A DNA stretch of 64,000 nucleotides from Pandoraea sputorum (GTDB taxonomy: Bacteria > Pseudomonadota > Gammaproteobacteria > Burkholderiales > Burkholderiaceae), in contig NZ_CP010431.2 in assembly GCF_000814845.2 (NCBI RefSeq), positions 2,542,001-2,606,000 of the forward strand. Direction: 5' to 3'. The notes under the pieces were generated by a model. That model saw only the letters and a list, made by a program, of their open reading frames with translations. It had not been told where the DNA came from and did no database searches. Every line of letters starts with the position of its first letter. Positions within the stretch are counted from its first letter, which is position 1. Of the stretch, positions 62,434 through 64,000 are shown piece by piece. A program made the position numbers and the translations under genes.

Positions 62434-63600
62434 TCACCAGCCGTGCAGACGTGGCCACGTTGCGACATCGCGATCCTGATCGATGGCGTGGTACTCGGGA
62501 AACTGCGCACCCGTCGCACACGCGTGATTCGGCAGAATGCGAAGCAGCGTGCCGATGGGGAAGCGTGCCACGATGTCCCCGTCGGCTCCACCCTCGCGCG
62601 ACAAAATGCCGTGCTCCTGATTCGCACCGCTCAGCACGTAACCGGGCACAACGCTGCCGTCGATTCGGCAAACCTGCCCGTAGCCGAAGTCATGCTTCTG
62701 CTTTTGTGTGCCCCGGTCGCGGCTCATGGCCATCCAGCCAGCGTCGACGATGGCCCAGCCTTTGTCGGCCTGATGTCCGATCACCGTCGTGAGTACGCTC
62801 AGTGCCAGCTCGTCGGTCGTGCATACGCCCACGTTATGCATCACCAGATCGAAGAACACATACACACCGGCGCGGACTTCCGTCACGCCTTCCAGGTGTT
62901 CGGCGGCGAGCGCGGTGGGCGTCGAGCCGACGCTCACGACCGGACACGGCAGACCGGCATCGCGCAGACGCGTTGCCGCCAGCACGCAGCCCGCACGCTC
63001 CTGTTCGGCGATGGCGGCGAGCGCTTCGGGCGTGTCGAAGTCGTAGCTCGAACCGGCGTGCGTCATGACGCCGCCCAGCTTCGCGCCGCCATCGTGCAGC
63101 ACGCGGGCGACGTCGATCAGGGCGTCCTCACCGGGACGGATGCCCGAGCGGTGTCCGTCCGTATCGATCTCGATCCACACGTCGAACGTCTCACCATACT
63201 CGGCCCCGAAGGCGACGATGGCCTGCGCCGACGCCACGCTGTCCGTGATGATCTTCAGATCGCAACCCCGGCGACGCAACGCCAGCGCCGCAGGCAACTT
63301 GCTCGCCACCATGCCTACTGCATAAAGGATGTCGGTTACGCCGTGGTCGAAGAAGTGCGCAGCTTCTTTGAGCGTGGACACAGTGATGCCCGTTGCACCA
63401 GCATCGATTTGGGCTTGTGCAACTTCCACGGACTTGCTGGTTTTGACGTGCGGCCGAAATCGCACGCCGAGCGTGTCCATGCGCGATTGCATGCGGCGGA
63501 TGTTTTGTTGCATGCGGGGCACATCGATAACGGCGGCAGGCGTTTCCAACATTTCCAGCGTTCGCAAGGACGCGAGCGCAGCGTTGTGGGTCGAAGTCAT
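62434..63600 (-). CDS. DSD1-type PLP enzyme (D-serine dehydratase/D-threonine aldolase-like)
   Basis: 388-aa fold-type III PLP enzyme, alanine-racemase-like N-terminal barrel plus a metal-binding C-terminal domain. The Schiff-base Lys is in VRFRPHVKTSKSVEVA, and phosphate-binding SVGSTPTAL follows. The C-terminal metal site is PNHACAT (His and Cys). It would act on D-3-hydroxyamino acids such as D-threonine or D-serine. It lies 11 bp after the HAD-hydrolase gene on the same strand, so the pair is an operon. Distinguishing dehydratase from aldolase is not possible by eye. Confidence 0.87.
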   Translation of the reverse strand: MTSTHNAALASLRTLEMLETPAAVIDVPRMQQNIRRMQSRMDTLGVRFRPHVKTSKSVEVAQAQIDAGATGITVSTLKEAAHFFDHGVTDILYAVGMVASKLPAALALRRRGCDLKIITDSVASAQAIVAFGAEYGETFDVWIEIDTDGHRSGIRPGEDALIDVARVLHDGGAKLGGVMTHAGSSYDFDTPEALAAIAEQERAGCVLAATRLRDAGLPCPVVSVGSTPTALAAEHLEGVTEVRAGVYVFFDLVMHNVGVCTTDELALSVLTTVIGHQADKGWAIVDAGWMAMSRDRGTQKQKHDFGYGQVCRIDGSVVPGYVLSGANQEHGILSREGGADGDIVARFPIGTLLRILPNHACATGAQFPEYHAIDQDRDVATWPRLHGW

Positions 63601-63611
63601 GGCGATGATTC

Positions 63612-64000
63612 TCAGGCGGTGGCGTGGAAGTGGCGAAGCCAGTCGAGTGCAGGGGCAAGCGTGGGCGCTTCGCCATCGGGGGCGGGCGCACCGTCGGGAC
63701 GCGACAGGCCAACACGGTTATGCCAGAACGTGCGCAAGCCAACGGCGGACGTGCCGAAGAGGTCGTAACCGGAACCGGCGACGAAGGCCGCATCGCTGGC
63801 GTCGACACCAAGCTTGTCGAGGGCCAGACGATACGGGCGAGGGTCGGGTTTGTAGAACCCGGCTTCCTCCGACGTCACCACGACATCCCAGTCGATGCCG
63901 AGCAACGCGGCGGCTTGATGCCCGAGTGTCTTCGAACAGTTCGTGACGACGCCCAGTTTGCAGTGCGGACGAAGCGCCTGAAGCAACTCGCGTGCACCGT
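63612..64000 (-). CDS. HAD-superfamily hydrolase (subfamily IA), 5' part outside window
   Basis: C-terminal 130 residues or so of a haloacid-dehalogenase-fold hydrolase; the frame is open to the window edge, so the start and the nucleophile Asp motif lie beyond. Motif II is VVTNCS, motif III Lys is in GFYKPDPRPY and motif IV is VAGSGYDLFG. Phosphoglycolate-phosphatase or 2-haloacid-dehalogenase-like chemistry is likely. It is upstream of the DSD1-type PLP enzyme in the same unit. Confidence 0.82.
   Translation of the reverse strand, partial: GARELLQALRPHCKLGVVTNCSKTLGHQAAALLGIDWDVVVTSEEAGFYKPDPRPYRLALDKLGVDASDAAFVAGSGYDLFGTSAVGLRTFWHNRVGLSRPDGAPAPDGEAPTLAPALDWLRHFHATA

Overview
This window comes from a high-GC Gram-negative beta-proteobacterium of the Burkholderiaceae type. 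Pandoraea, Burkholderia and relatives fit best; this is inferred from gene content, trimeric porin style and codon bias, not from a marker gene. It is a metabolic and accessory chromosome region dominated by uptake and catabolism of small organic compounds. Almost every block couples a transcriptional regulator (six LysR or GntR regulators and one AraC) to a transporter and a few enzymes. I see no tRNA, rRNA, CRISPR array, insertion sequence, integrase or phage gene.

Layout. 1-8 kb: tail of a NarL-type response regulator, then a nitrogen-compound block with two cytosine-deaminase-like amidohydrolases, a DUF1097 membrane protein, a Tat-exported gamma-glutamyltransferase-like Ntn hydrolase, a LysR regulator and the ureide enzyme AllE. 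8.2-9.4 kb: two tandem PixA/AidA-family genes. 9.7-24.7 kb: a large, apparently undescribed catabolic cluster. It has an FCD-type GntR regulator, two VOC proteins (one with an extradiol-dioxygenase-like H-H-E triad), two porins, a frameshifted LVIVD-repeat protein, a 2-hydroxyacid dehydrogenase, a fumarylacetoacetate-hydrolase-family enzyme, a NitT/TauT-type ABC importer, an alpha/beta hydrolase, a DapA-like aldolase and an amino-acid permease. Four copies of a TGTATACA-type palindrome lie at its promoters and look like the GntR operator set.

24.7-36 kb is a mixed region: a large unknown Ser/Thr/Ala-rich protein, a methyltransferase with an Rrf2 regulator, a thioredoxin-like lipoprotein, a GFA protein, an OmpR-type two-component system, a small secreted protein, an AraC/SDR divergent pair, YciI and DUF4440-type proteins, and a FAD-dependent amine-oxidoreductase-like enzyme. 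36-40 kb: a second NitT/TauT-type importer with its LysR regulator. 40.3-48.3 kb: a complete histidine utilisation operon (hutC, U, H, permease, I, G) with a HutC-type operator. 48.6-54.5 kb: a porin and a five-gene operon for a 2-aminoethylphosphonate/iron/thiamin-type ABC importer. 54.8-60 kb: LysR with an alginate-lyase-family protein, then a divergent LysR/aconitase pair. 60-64 kb: a sulfonate-type pair (SsuA-like binding protein, SsuD-like flavin monooxygenase), a D-serine-dehydratase/D-threonine-aldolase-type PLP enzyme and a HAD hydrolase cut by the window end.

Several intergenic regions hold long perfect inverted repeats that no gene explains. The clearest are a 20-bp stem at 40178-40248, a 12-bp stem at 10496-10523 and a nested stem at 11115-11168. 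Some hairpins sit inside operons (17620-17640 and 20853-20876).
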